Origin: Sphagnum compactum
Lineage: Eukaryota; Bryophyta; Sphagnopsida; Sphagnales
Assembly: GCA_965153455.1 (NCBI GenBank)
Contig: OZ234495.1
Span: forward strand, 17,170,875-17,234,874
Reading direction: 5' to 3'
Length of the DNA: 64,000 bases
Part shown: positions 1-11,690 of the stretch, piece after piece
Numbering within the stretch: position 1 is the first letter of the stretch
Layout of the letters: each line of letters starts with the position of its first letter
The notes under the pieces: generated by a model
The model's database searches: none
The model's input: only the letters and a program-made list of their open reading frames with translations
What the model was told of the DNA's origin: nothing
Made by a program: the position numbers and the translations under genes

Positions 1-2
1 AC

Positions 3-1409
3 ATTCAAAAGGGGATCAAGTCCCACTTCCACTTGCGAGATGGACTTTTGTGGTATAAGCAAAGTCGGCTCTATGTTCCAAAAGGGAGGCTAAGAGATGT
101 GCTTTTGAAGGAATGCCATGATGGGCCCCTTGCGGGTCACGGTGGTGTAAAGCGCACCACCACATTCCTCAAGAAGTCCTATTATTGGCCCAACTTGAAG
201 GAGGATGCAGAGGAATACGTGAAGACTTATTTGACTTGCCAACAAAACCGGGCACTCAATAAAAAGCAAGCGGGATTGTTGCAACCATTACCCATTCCGG
301 AAGGGCCGTGGGAAAGTGTCTCCATGGATTTCATGGTGAGTTTGCCACCATCAAAGGGGTTTGATGCGATCATGGTGGTGGTGGATCGGTTTAGCAAGAT
401 GGCACATTTCATTCCTACCAAGGATAGTGCCACGGCCCAAGAGACGGGAAGGTTGTTCTTCACCCACGTGTTCAAGCATCATGGCCTCCCAAAGGACATT
501 GTGTCGGACCGAGACCCCAAGTTCACAAGCAAGTTTTGGAGAGCCTTGTGGAAGCGCATGGGGTCCGAGCTCAAGATGAGCACTTCCTTTCGGCCCCAAA
601 CGGATGGACAAACTGAGAGGGTGAACTTGGTGATCCAACAATTCCTAAGGAATTATGTGGCGGCGGATCAACAAGATTGGGTGGACCATTTGGAGTTGGC
701 CGAATTTTGTTACAACAATTCGGAGCATTCGGCAACGGGGGCCACCCCATTTCAAATGGTGACGGGTAAGTCACCAATTGTGCCCACAACTTGGGTTGGG
801 CAACCCCCAAGTGATGCAAGTGAGGAAGTGCCCATGGTCACACAACTTGATGAAGAAAGGCGGCGCTTGTGGGAGATGGCCAAGGCCAATCTTGAGAAGG
901 CGCATAAAAGGTACAAGAGTTTTGCGGACAAGTCCCGTCGAGAGGTGAATTTTGGAGAAGGGGATGAAGTATGGTTGAACATCAAGAACTTCCGGTTGCC
1001 CGAAGGATTGAGTCATAAGTTCTTGGGCCCATATGCGGGTCCATTCAAAGTGTTGGAAAAGAAATTTCCCGACACTTACAAATTAGAACTACCGGAAAAT
1101 CTTAAGGTTCATCCCATATTTCATGTTTCGCTTTTGAAGCCGGTCGCCCGTGATGCCTCAAGGCCCGATCGAGAGCACAACTCAAGGCCCCCTCCGGACT
1201 TGGTTCACAATGAACCCGAGTTTGAAGTGGAGGCCGTGCTCAAGTCAAGGCAATTAAGGGGGCGAGAGCGGGAGTACTTGGTCAAGTGGAAAGGTTACCA
1301 TCCCATAGAGGCATCTTGGGTGAATGAGTCCGATATGGAACATGCCCAAGAAGCCATAGAAGAATTCCACAATAGACCGGCAAAGAGGCAAAGGAAACAT
1401 AGAGCGTGA
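3..1409 (+). CDS. Ty3/gypsy pol C-terminus: integrase plus chromodomain (partial, 5' end outside window)
   Basis: The frame is open to the left edge, so this is the C-terminal part of a polyprotein. Residues are numbered from the codon at 33. An H2C2 zinc-binding integrase N-domain is at about 29-69 (H29, H36, C69), but the position expected for the first Cys is Tyr66. The catalytic core has D99, D159 and E195, the correct DD35E spacing. A C-terminal SH3-like domain follows, including the segment around HPIFHVSLLKP. A chromodomain is at about 395-445 with the aromatic-rich YLVKWKGY segment. The tail is basic. The protein inserts element cDNA, and the chromodomain probably directs it to modified histones. 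The lost zinc ligand may impair this copy; the rest looks intact. Confidence 0.93.
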   Translation: MQKGIKSHFHLRDGLLWYKQSRLYVPKGRLRDVLLKECHDGPLAGHGGVKRTTTFLKKSYYWPNLKEDAEEYVKTYLTCQQNRALNKKQAGLLQPLPIPEGPWESVSMDFMVSLPPSKGFDAIMVVVDRFSKMAHFIPTKDSATAQETGRLFFTHVFKHHGLPKDIVSDRDPKFTSKFWRALWKRMGSELKMSTSFRPQTDGQTERVNLVIQQFLRNYVAADQQDWVDHLELAEFCYNNSEHSATGATPFQMVTGKSPIVPTTWVGQPPSDASEEVPMVTQLDEERRRLWEMAKANLEKAHKRYKSFADKSRREVNFGEGDEVWLNIKNFRLPEGLSHKFLGPYAGPFKVLEKKFPDTYKLELPENLKVHPIFHVSLLKPVARDASRPDREHNSRPPPDLVHNEPEFEVEAVLKSRQLRGREREYLVKWKGYHPIEASWVNESDMEHAQEAIEEFHNRPAKRQRKHRA

Positions 1410-2205
1410 TGAGGACATCACCTTTTTTTTAGTGGGGCGGAAAGTTACACAAATGTACCACATCAAGTTGCAAGTGAAATGAAGGTTAAATTTTAAAACT
1501 TCCAAGAGATTGCATCACAAACATAGGTGAGTATGATAGAAAAGGGGTTGTCAAATGGCATGGACAAATGGAACTCTCTTGCGTAAGCTCAAATCAAAAT
1601 CGGACTCCTACTTGGGGGCTAAGAGAAATCTTGGTCCCAAAAGAGGAGGCAAGCAAGGTGAGCTTGCGGGGACGTGCACATGCCCAAAGTGCATCCCGAA
1701 GGGTTGGTTGGTAGTGGCGGCCAACGCGGGAAGTCATGACCCCGTTCGCGTACTATAATCGCGTAGCTTGGGACTTAGGCCTTTGCAGAGCCTAAACGTT
1801 GCTTCTCGTACCTTGATAGGCATACCTTTTTGTTAAGGCTTGGTTGTTGTGACCGAGGCGCGAAATTGGGAAAGGAGTCATGTCAAGTAGCTTAGGTCAA
1901 GATTAGACTTGACTTGAGTTCCTCATGAGGGGAAGGATGGAAAGTGCTTCCCAAATGAGGGCTTCATCAATTAGGCTAGTTTAGGTCTTTTGACGAAGCA
2001 TTGGAAGAGGGTTTTTTATGAGACCCTCTTGGACTTGTCAAGAGAGTGTTGGAAGCTTGGGGACGCCTAAGTTAGCTTGAGACAAGGTCCAAGCCGCAAG
2101 GAGTCGGCATTTGATGGCCAAGGATCCAAAGAAAAGCAATTGCATTGAAGAAATAAATTCTAAGTGTCAATGAGGACATTGACTTCTTCTTCTAGTGGGG
2201 GAGAG
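1410..2205 (+). other. Gypsy internal 3' region with polypurine tract
   Basis: Between the pol stop and the LTR there are about 800 bp without a convincing reading frame; the short open frames here do not resemble gypsy proteins. The last bases before 2206 (GTGGGGGAGAG) are the expected plus-strand primer position. Confidence 0.7.
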
Positions 2206-3149
2206 TGTCGCAACCCTAGCCTTGGCTCGCGACCAAGGCAAGGGGGTCGCAAGTGTGCGGGCCTATAAGTAGACCCGGGAGTCATATCACATGCTCCCGA
2301 GAGTGCAAAGAGTGTGAGGGAGTGAACCCTCACACTCCCAAGTGAAGTCCCATGTTGGGAGTTGGTGAGAGTGGAGTCCCAAAAGGACTCCCGAAACTTC
2401 AGAGAGCGTTTTGAGGGGTCAAATCTCAATGGCTTGTTGCGCTCTTTATATCAATGGAAAGCTCTTGAAGTGTAGATGTCTAAAATGGGCTCGCATTGCT
2501 CATTTGGACATCTGAAACATAAGTTATGGCCAAAAGAAGGCCCGGGAGTCGAACTCCCGGGAGTCCGCCAGTTTTGACTCCCGACCACTAAAAGTCGGGA
2601 ATCGACCCGAAATACTTGGCTGCAGAAAACGTGCGACATACCGTTGAAAAGGTCTCGACGAGACCTACAACTTTTCTTCAGACGGCAAGTCGATCGGAGG
2701 TCTGCTCCGATAGTTACGAAGCTTCAAAGTCGCGGGAGTCCCGAAAATGCGCGATTTCGGGACTCCCACGCGGGAATCCCGGGACAAAAAGGGCCATTTG
2801 GATGCCACCCCCGCGACGAGTCACAGAGTATACTATAGGGAGTAAGGTGGTGGCTTACTCCCGAGCCCGGGGTGTGGTGTGTCAAAGTGAGTCCGAGTTC
2901 ACCCGTGGCTGTCCCAACACCAAAAGGACCCAGAATGAGTTCTAACCACTTTGTGTGGTTTCATGCAGGCCCGTGTGAGTGAGTAAAGCTTGTTAACTCT
3001 TCCTAGTCTATCCCGGGACTTCTAGCACACCCCTCTCACCCCCCCCTCTAGTGCTAGAAGTCCGGAGCGTGCTCCAAGTTCCAACTCCTTCCGCATTGCC
3101 ACATACTTGGACCCTCAAGTGGGTCCACTAGGAATTTGGGAGTGCGTCA
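2206..3149 (+). repeat. 3' LTR of the gypsy element (about 944 bp)
   Basis: It starts TGTCGCA immediately after the purine tract and ends TGCGTCA at 3149, an imperfect short terminal inversion and the usual TG...CA LTR form. It is much more GC-rich than the following DNA. It contains many copies of GGGAGTC and its complement, forming palindromes such as 2541-2561 and 2734-2767. A TATA-like CCTATAAGTAGA lies near 2261. The 5' LTR is outside the window, so LTR identity cannot be used for dating. The end is set by the TG...CA rule and by the return to AT-rich sequence. Confidence 0.8.
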
Positions 3150-5089
3150 TTAACTATAAACATACATATAAATATCACCTTATTTAATTTTTAAACTAAT
3201 TTAATTATCATTGATTAAACATTCATACTTGTATGCATGCCATTTGTAAAATAACAAACTAAATTAAAACACTTTTATAAATCCCTAAAAACTGATTCCA
3301 CTTGAACTTTGTATACACGTGTTTTCATGTAATGCATACATGACTATTGCCATTACAAAATGACGTATGAAAAACTTTATGAATGTATGTTATTAGATTT
3401 TATGATGTATGATGCCAATTATTATCTACATTTTCAATATAATTCACAATATACAACTAGGTCATGACTACAATTATGTTCATTTGATTACATATGTACA
3501 CCATGTGGCAAAATTACACATATAAAGTGTAATTTATATGTGTAAAGTGATGGAAATTATTTTTTCACATCATATCTTAAATAATATTATATGCCATATC
3601 ATATTGTCATATGTTACAACATCTCATAGTTATTGTTGTTGGTTTATCACTTTTAACAACTTTTACATCTTTAGCTTGAATGTATATAACATTGAATACA
3701 TGCCCACATTATGCTAAACATCCATTCCATTAATCCAAATTAGTTGTAAGAACCATTAGATTGCAATTACACATATTGCCACATCAACTAGATAGTTGCA
3801 AATATGGTTCATAATTGTTTTTTTAATTGTTAAAGACCATTAATTGTTTAAGAAGTGATTGCATAGGACATGAATTCTTCTAGTGTAAAGTTTGTAGTTG
3901 GCACCATATTTAAATAGGAACAAAATTAACAAACAACCAAAATGCAAGAACACAAGAGTATACTTGTCATGTTTTGCACTTGTAACCTCTCAAGATACGA
4001 GCCCCAACGGGCAACATTTTTTTTTTTCACCTTGTCACATTTTGCACTTGTAACCTCCCTTGATACAAGTACCAAGAGGCATGTATGTATCATCCCGGGC
4101 GACATATACCAAGGGTCTCATAACATGAGTGGTAGCATGTTACATACCCCCTTAGCACCTGTAATATGCCCCAAACATGTATAAGATGGACCCAAAAAGT
4201 GTCTCGAAATGCCAAGGTGAAAAACATTAGGGCAATGGGCAGACTCGGGGAACAAAAATTGCAGCATTATTTACTATAGGCAAATATAATGTTAGGGGCA
4301 GCATTTTTTTTATTGGGTGCAAAATTTGGCTAAAATGCAAAATAAATAAATAATAAGGCCATATTCTGTCACAATAATCCTAGTTTTCTGAAAAAAAAAT
4401 CCCCAAATTCCGAGTACTAGTTAAGGGTATAGTTAGTGGGTGCATAGTCGATCAAGCTTTGCCTTATTTTGCAAAAGCCTATTATAGGGTTAACTCACAT
4501 ACCTAAATCAAGTGCTACCATTTGAGTAAAGCTCAGCTATTGACTACCAACCAAAAAAATAAATGCCCAATGATATTAGACAATTCACAAGAGGAAAAAA
4601 CACATTAAATTATAACTTGATTCTTTTCTATATATATTTTTAAATTTGAAATCTAACTAAACAAAGATGTGCATAAAAAATACAATAAAAGTTGTTTTCA
4701 ATGATATTTGAATCAAAACATGAGGCATTTAAGGTTGTTCATTAAGGTGTTAAACATGGCATCCATTGACTCCGTTGGAACTCAAGTTAGATCTCTCTAA
4801 ATGGTGTAGAAATACTTGTAAAGAAAGATTTCATGGATCTTGATTAAATTTTTATGGATGAATTTTATCCATGAATCTCGACATTTGCATCCATCACAGA
4901 CCTTTTTTCATTCATAATAGTTATCATCAAATGAATTCTTAAGAATGTTTCTTGGACATTCGGTCTTTTTGAAGCTTCTTTTGAAGCCTCAATGTCATAT
5001 TCTATTCTCCCAAATAGAATATAAATACATGCACTGCGATACATTACCTTCATTCAATCAACTCAAATATGGGGTGTGACATTGCAACA
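3150..5089. other. AT-rich spacer, no gene seen
   Basis: No coding region, RNA gene or clear mobile element was recognised. The sequence is AT-rich with short poly-T and poly-A runs. A small hairpin near 3510-3550 pairs ACATATAAA with TTTATATGT. Short open frames show no family features. Confidence 0.6.
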
Positions 5090-5415
5090 TAGTTCATGTT
5101 CATTTATGTTCCCACTATGTCCCCTTTAAGTTCCCAATGGGTTCTCATCAAGTTTTCAATATGTTCCCCAGGTTCCCAATGTGTTCCCCTACATGTTCCC
5201 CTGTGCACCTCACTTTTATCCCCTATGCTTTGCCAAATGTTGTCCTCCTTTCACCTATATATAGGTGGGCCAAAGGGGAGGAACTCTGTACTTCAAAATA
5301 GAACCTTTTATTTTGGGGAGCCTCCATAGTTCCATTTTTTTTGAGTGATGGGCCAATCAGATTGACTCGTTGCAAAAAAAGAATTGAACTTTGAAGGCAC
5401 CTCATCTAATTAACA
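5090..5415 (+). repeat. Dispersed repeat, copy 1 (GTTCCCAATG array plus TATATATAGG module)
   Basis: A tandem-like run of GTTCCCAATG-type motifs (about 5100-5210) is followed by ATGCTTTGCCAAATGTTGTC (from 5225), a TATATATAGG box, and a tail ending near CACCTCATCTAAT. The whole unit recurs in inverted orientation at 31275-31590, and its central module recurs inside the Helitron-like element at 23562-23593. The TATA-like box after a conserved block resembles a promoter or an LTR part. No terminal repeats or target duplications could be fixed, so the element class is unknown. Confidence 0.75.
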
Positions 5416-5985
5416 AGAGAGGCAATTAAGATAAAGAACTTGAACCCTTTTTTTTATTAATCTGGTTTTTTAATAACAAAGTCATTTTTTGCTAGGTATT
5501 TGTTGGGTGTTATGGTGTGATTCATATTAATTAGTTCATGGCTGTGCTCATAATTCTTTTATTTTTTAATTTTTTTTTCAAAAGAGCCATATTCATTGGT
5601 CCATCAGCAATTGTTTTTGGAAACATTGAGCACTCCCCCAATGGAAGCACCTCTTTGAACCCCCAGTTGCAAAATAGAAACAAATGTATTCCGCAACAGC
5701 CTACCTTTTGAGCTTTCCCATTGGCTGCATGAGATTTTTATTTCCAAAACTGTTTGTCACCATTTTTGGCCTGGGACAACATTAACTTACCGACCCATGA
5801 AAACACTTGTTATGGTTATCCATACACTCCAAATGAGCCCTTTGCCTACCATAGTCAGTCCTTGGTTTTTAACATGTTGTTGTTGCTCCCTTTGCTCCAC
5901 TAAAAGGGATGGGAGTCGAAGCAGAATTCACCCAAATCCCTACCCCCCCCCCCCCTGCCCTTTGCAAAAACCATGTGTATTCATG
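5416..5985. other. AT-rich spacer, no gene seen
   Basis: No gene recognised. It holds poly-T runs and a run of about 14 C near 5943-5955. A short stretch near 5718-5750 (CATTGGCTGCATGA) recurs at about 31669-31700 in the same orientation. Confidence 0.5.
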
Positions 5986-6137
5986 GGTGGTTCAAAGGTT
6001 CACGGGCGGTTCATGGCCACCGTTCATAAGGGGGTTGAAAGGTGATTTATAGGTGGTTCAAAAGGTTCACGGGTGGTTCATGGGTGATCGTTCATAGGGG
6101 GGGTTGGAAGGTAACTAAATTCATAGGTGGTTCAAAG
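5986..6137 (+). repeat. Short tandem repeat, 66 and 74 bp units
   Basis: Units begin GGTGGTTCAAAGGTTCACGG at 5986 and 6052, with a partial third at 6126. They differ by a few substitutions and small insertions. The array is about 800 bp upstream of the asparagine synthetase start codon. Confidence 0.8.
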
Positions 6138-6294
6138 CAACATTCTTCCCCCACCCTTTTCCCTTTGCATTCCCATCAAAAAAAAAAAAAGGGCACAAAA
6201 ACCCCTCCTCTTAGGTACTATATTTTGCACACAAGAGGAAGTACCTAACGCTAGAAATTTTCACCACTATCTCAAGTCCAAAAGAAATAACTGA

Positions 6295-6344
6295 GCTAAA
6301 GTTGGCGCTAGCTAACTAAGCTAAAGTTGGCGATAGCTAACTAA
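6295..6344 (+). repeat. 25-bp tandem duplication upstream of asparagine synthetase
   Basis: GCTAAAGTTGGCGCTAGCTA is followed directly by GCTAAAGTTGGCGATAGCTA; the 25-bp units differ at one base. The duplication sits about 250-300 bp before the proposed TATA box and could double a regulatory site; that is inference only. Confidence 0.75.
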
Positions 6345-6591
6345 ACTGGTGGCGTGTTCCGTGAACAAGCGTTTGTTCCGATCCCAGTTCCCGCTATCTT
6401 TGGAGCTTGCTTTCGGGACAGCCAAAATCCGCCGCCAAGGCATACGCCGCGCAGGCTGGGAGGCTCCCCAGGGTGGTGGCTGGGTGGTTGGGTGGGTGCT
6501 CCTCGTCGTCATCGTCGTCGTCCGCGCGTTGTCGTCTTCGTCGTCATCGTCGTCCCCCGGGTCCCACTCTTTCTTACGCAATTTCGTTGCA

Positions 6592-6600
6592 ATATTTATA
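6592..6600 (+). promoter_or_regulatory. Probable TATA box of asparagine synthetase
   Basis: ATATTTATA lies about 330 bp before the start codon at the boundary between a GC- and CGTCGTC-rich stretch (6400-6590) and a CT-rich leader. Transcription would start near 6625-6640, giving a roughly 300-nt leader with a TCTA microsatellite (about 6715-6735). The leader would contain one tiny upstream frame, 6673-6693 (MHFISH). Confidence 0.5.
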
Positions 6601-6927
6601 CACTACCCATCTCCAGAAACCAAATCTCTCACCCTTTTGTTGCACGAACACACCATTCATTCCTTCATTCTCATGCATTTCATCTCGCACTGAGCTTCCT
6701 TCTTCCTCAAGATCTATCTATCTATCTATCTATATCTCATCATCTGCGTTCTTTGCTTTCTTGCTTTGGGTTTTTGATCCCCGGAGTTCAATCTGCATTC
6801 TGGTTCAAATCTAGGTAGTAGTTTTGGGAGCTTGTGTGTGTGTCATTTGTTGTGAATTTGAAATCATCAGCGGAATTCGTGAGGTTTTGGAACAGCTTAG
6901 TCGAGCTTCTCGTAAGCCATCTTCAAT

Positions 6928-9900
6928 ATGTGTGGGATTTTGGCAGTGTTAGGTTCTCATGATTACTCCCCAGCCAAGCGAGCTCGTATTCTCGAGCTCT
7001 CTCGCAGGTTTGTTTGTTCACTCACTCCCATCCTAATTTCCTTTTCAGACTCTATTTGCTCCAAGGGGGAAGAAGCTAGACTAGTATCTAGAGTCTGATC
7101 GATCATGGCGATGAAGGTCATGTTTTCTGTGGACTGAGGGGAGCAGCAGTCGTGATGAGTAAAGTTGTACTGGGTGCATGATGTGGATGATGATGCTGCT
7201 ATGGTATGTGGTATTGCAGGCTGAGGCATCGAGGACCTGACTGGAGTGGGTTGTTCGTGGACGAGGAAGCTGGTTGCTACCTCTCTCATGAACGACTAGC
7301 CATCATTGATCCCACATCCGGTGATCAACCTCTCTACAATGGCAGCAAGAACATCGTCGTTGCTGTGAGGACTACTTACTTCTTCCCACCCTCGCTAGTC
7401 GTGCACAATGATTCCGGCTCTAGACTAGTTTTCTACAGATCATCATCCGATGGATCAACAATAGTCAGTCTGGACTCTGATGATGATTATGATGATGTTG
7501 GGTTTTGTGGGTTTTGGGTATTTTGGGGATTCTTGTTCTGAAACTGTCATTACTGTAACAGGTGAATGGAGAGATTTACAACCACGAGGCTCTGAAGAAA
7601 TCAATGAAGGAGCACGACTACCATACCCACAGCGATTGTGAAGTCATTGCCCATCTGGTAAGCTCCTGCCAGCCACATGCATGAATGTTCAATTCTTCTT
7701 CCTGAATCACAATCTGACGATCAAGAGATCTCTTAGTTACGAATTTATCCTGGCACTACAACTACCTCTCTTAGACTAGTTCCAGATTCTGCTCTGCTTT
7801 GAGTCATGACATCAATATTGATCTGCATGTGACCTGAATTTGTTGTGGAACGGAAGGAATTGGGTGGGTGATGATGATGATGATTGGCTGGGCTGCTGCA
7901 GTACGAGGACGTTGGCGAGGAAGTAGTGGGCATGCTTGATGGAATGTTCTCCTTTGTTTTGGTAGACTTGCGCGACAAGTCCTTCATCGCTGCTCGTGAC
8001 CCAATTGGCATAACACCACTCTACCTGGGTTGGGGAAACGATGGTACCAGCTCCATCAATATCCTTCTTGCAATTTCATCTCAACCTGCAGCAGCAAGAT
8101 TTACTGTTGTAAAATCGAAGTAGGAGAACTTTAGGCAAGAATCTGATCAACAACATGGATTGAAATCTTGTCATCTGCTTGTTTTTTTGTGGTGCAGGGG
8201 CTGTGTACTTCGCTTCGGAGATGAAGGCGTTGAAGGATGATTGTGAACGTTTTGAGATTTTCCCACCAGGCCACATCTACTCCAGCAAATCAGGTCAAAA
8301 GCTGCACCAAACATGAACTTTGTGTTATGAAACCTAAATGAAAATCAAGACTTCTTGTTGCAAACTTTTCTAAATTTTTATTTTAAGAGTAATTTCCCAA
8401 TTCCTTTCAAGCCATGTCTGATCATGCCAAATGTGGAGGTTTTTTGGAATTTTTGTTTGATCATCTTTGGTGCATGCAGGAGGACTTCGCAGATATTTCA
8501 ACCCATCCTGGTACTCGGAGTCCGTCATCCCTTACACTCCATATGATCCAACTGTGCTCCGTGTTGCCTTTGAGAAGGTGATTGATCTCCACCCATGTTT
8601 TTCTTATCTCGTTGATTCTTTGGAGTTTGTCTCTGTTTGTGATGTCTCCATCCATGTTTTCTAAGATTTGTCACAAGCTTCAAGAACATAAATCTGTTTA
8701 TGAAATTCATGGAGAGAGTTTGACAGAAAATCTGAAAAAGAACTTGCTGAAGATTGATTGGGGAATCATTATTGTAAAGAATTTTTATTTTGAGCTTGCA
8801 AATCCAATATTGACGAAGATCTATTATATGGGTGTGGCCGGACATGACCTAGCAGGCAGTTATCAAAAGGCTCATGACCGATGTGCCATTTGGAGTGCTT
8901 TTGTCTGGAGGTTTGGATTCCTCTTTAGTGGCTGCAGTGGCATCACGACATCTCAATGACACTAAAGCTGCCAATGTTTGGGGTGCCCAACTTCATACTT
9001 TCTCTGTTGGCCTCAAGGTGATGATAGATCTTGATAAATACCTAAAAGCTCTCAATATGATTCCTACTCAGGTGTAGTAATATATAACAAGATGCATGTT
9101 TGGATTACTTGAATGATTTTGTGAATTGATTTTTAAAGAACTAGAATTCATTGTCATCATGGAGTAAACTGAAAGTTGGAATTATTTAGTTTGGTGATCT
9201 GATTACTTGAGCAATAGTTTGACTTGAGATTTGGGTGGGTTTTCTGCTCTGGTTATAGGGATCACCTGATCTACGAGCTGCAAAGGAAGTTGCAGATTAC
9301 CTGAAAACAAACCACCATGAATTCACATTCACTGTTCAGGTATGATTATTGTCTAAGTTTTGTCATTCATTGTGGACATATGGTTTATTTTCCCATTTTA
9401 TTTAGCTCTCTGAAGTGTTGAACACATGATCTATCACCACCTTGAGGCCTTAAGAGTTTAGAGATGTTCTAGACTAGATTCATACTAGTTTCAGCTGTGG
9501 CAGAATCTCACATACTGCACCACCATGTTTCTTTTCTTGTTTTGGGTAATTTTTGCAGGATGGATTGGATGCCATCTCCGATGTTATCTATCACACAGAA
9601 ACATACGATGTAACCACCATCCGAGCAAGCACACCCATGTTCTTGATGACTCGAAAGATCAAGGCCCTGGGTGTGAAGATGGTGCTCTCTGGTGAAGGCT
9701 CTGATGAAATCTTTGGTGGTTATCTCTACTTCCACAAAGCACCTAGCAAGGAAGAGTTACACAAAGAGACTCTACGCAAGGTAGGTAGACAGATTCCTGG
9801 GACATCCATCCTTAGAGCCTTTTCCCAATTTTCAGCTGACAGCCTGCATATGGTATGCTCTACTTCTGGTTTGCAAGCTGGTGTGAGTGTACTCAATGTC

Positions 9901-11690
9901 AATCTTTGTTTTGTTTTTGGTTCTTTCCAACTAAGATTGAGGATTGTCGAGCATGCAAAATCTATGCATGCCAAGAGTGATGGATGTGTACAGACAACAG
10001 AATCAGAAAACCTTTCGTATTATAGGTATGTGACTCTGATGGGAGTTATTGTGTTTGACAGATCAAAGCCCTCTACTTGTATGACTGCTTAAGGGCTAAC
10101 AAATCAACATCTGCATGGGGTTTGGAAGCTCGTGTTCCATTTCTCGACAAGGACTTCATGACTGTTGCCATGGCTATCGACCCTGCTGAGAAAATGGTAC
10201 CAAGTTTATACTCAGATTCATGAGCAAAAGTGAATCTTGTCCATGGTTAACATGTTTTCTCTCCTTTATAGCAGCTTTCAGATGCTGAACATTATGATGG
10301 AACTTATTGCTCAGCTACAAACACTTGACTTGCTTGACTACTGGATGCAGATTAGAAAAGATGAGGGACGAATTGAGAAGTGGATTATGCGAAGAGCATT
10401 CGACACCCCAGAGAATCCTTACCTGCCAAAGGTTTGAGATTCTGTGTTGCCTTTTTTGTTTCCCCTTCACACACTGCATCAGAACTATATCTGTGTGACC
10501 TTCCCACTGATTTTTCAATTTCGGTTGGTTTCATGGACATTAAGCTCTATGGTCTATGTATTTTCTGATTATTAGTTCAAGCAATTTCAGTAACCTGGAA
10601 CCCAAAGGAACTTAAAGAGGTGGATTCAGTAGTATTGTGCAGACCCCAAACCAGTATGGATCTCATTGGAATCAAGAAGCACGGTGTGGACTTGTTGGGT
10701 CCATCTCTAAATCTGGTTGAAGGTCTTGTGCATATGAGGGAGTAATTTGGTGCTGACAAGTAGAATGGTGTGACATTGGTGGTGGCAGCACATTCTTTAC
10801 AGGCAGAAAGAACAATTCAGTGATGGAGTTGGCTACAGCTGGATTGATGGTCTGAAGGCACATGCAGCCCATCAGGTAACTCACTCTAATGTTATTGCTG
10901 TCTCTCACTCTCTCTCTCCCCTCTTCCATCAAATTCTAGGGGTATTTGAATTCAGACTATCTAGACCTGTTGTTGATGTATTCTTCATGTAGCAGACACA
11001 GACAACAGCCAATTCAAAAAAAGAAAGTTTGAGGTTTTATGGAAGATGGAGCCTGTCCTTGGTAATCATTGACATTGCCTTTCACTGAAAATGATCAAAA
11101 TTGGTCATCTGCGCTAACAGAAATTTGTAACTGGGTCAATGGGAAAAACGTGCAGGTAACAGACCGGATGCTGAAACATGCTAAGCACATGTACCCATAT
11201 AACACACCAAACACCAAGGAAGCTTATTTCTACCGAATGCTCTTTGAGAAACACTTCCCCCAAGTGAGTCACACACCTTTGTTGAGCCTTTTTTTCGGCT
11301 TCTAATTTTAGATAGAAAATTCTTAGACTGTGTGTTACTATATTCAATAATATTCAAGATGCATGCCATATTCAAGATGTGAGAATTTCTGGGAAGGCTG
11401 ATGTAGCTGTTTTGTTTTTCTCTTCTGTTGGTGAGCAGGAATCTGCAAGAATGACAGTGCCTGGCGGTCCAAGCATTGCGTGCAGTACAGCAGCAGCCAT
11501 AGCTTGGGACAAAGCATGGGCTGATAACTTGGATCCATCTGGAAGAGCAGCCTTGGGAGTACATGATGCAGCTTACCACCCTGACGCACCGGCTGCTCAA
11601 AATAACCATGAGAAAGGAATCTCAGCTAATAACAGCTTCAGCAGTAACCCAATCCTTGGAAACGTCCTAAAACCACAAGGTGTCTACTGA
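6928..11690 (+). CDS. ASN: Asparagine synthetase (glutamine-hydrolysing), complete, 14 exons
   Basis: It makes asparagine from aspartate, glutamine and ATP in the cytosol, the main plant nitrogen transport and storage amide. Exons read from GT-AG junctions and frame: 6928-7007, 7220-7364, 7562-7657, 7902-8043, 8198-8293, 8480-8577, 8856-9017, 9259-9339, 9559-9780, 10062-10196, 10351-10431, 10789-10875, 11156-11263, 11439-11690. All phases join without a stop, giving 594 residues, close to plant family length. Cys2 after the initiator Met is the glutaminase nucleophile; [10 protein letters not shown] and NGEIYNH follow. The synthetase domain has the ATP/PPi loop SGGLDSS (236-242) and SGEGSDE (344-350). 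The C-terminus ends QGVY. Start choice is fixed because Cys must follow Met1. Introns are about 150-360 bp. Nothing looks damaged. Confidence 0.97.

Larger units (their letters stand above)
1..3149 (+). mobile_element. Ty3/gypsy LTR retrotransposon, chromovirus type, 3' part
   Basis: The window opens inside a Ty3/gypsy element. In order it shows an integrase-chromodomain reading frame (to 1409), about 800 bp of untranslated internal sequence, a purine-rich tract just before 2206 that fits a polypurine tract, and a 3' LTR (2206-3149). Chromodomain-tailed integrases define plant chromoviruses, which often target heterochromatin. Protease, reverse transcriptase and RNase H would lie left of the window. 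The integrase frame has no stop or frameshift, so the copy is fairly young. A diverged solo LTR of the same family lies at 39104-39972 on the other strand. Confidence 0.93.

Noticed and set aside
6354-6818. Overlapping plus-strand open frames of 114-154 codons before asparagine synthetase
   Set aside because: They lie in the GC/CGTCGTC-rich promoter and leader, share no family features and exist in all three frames, as expected from composition.
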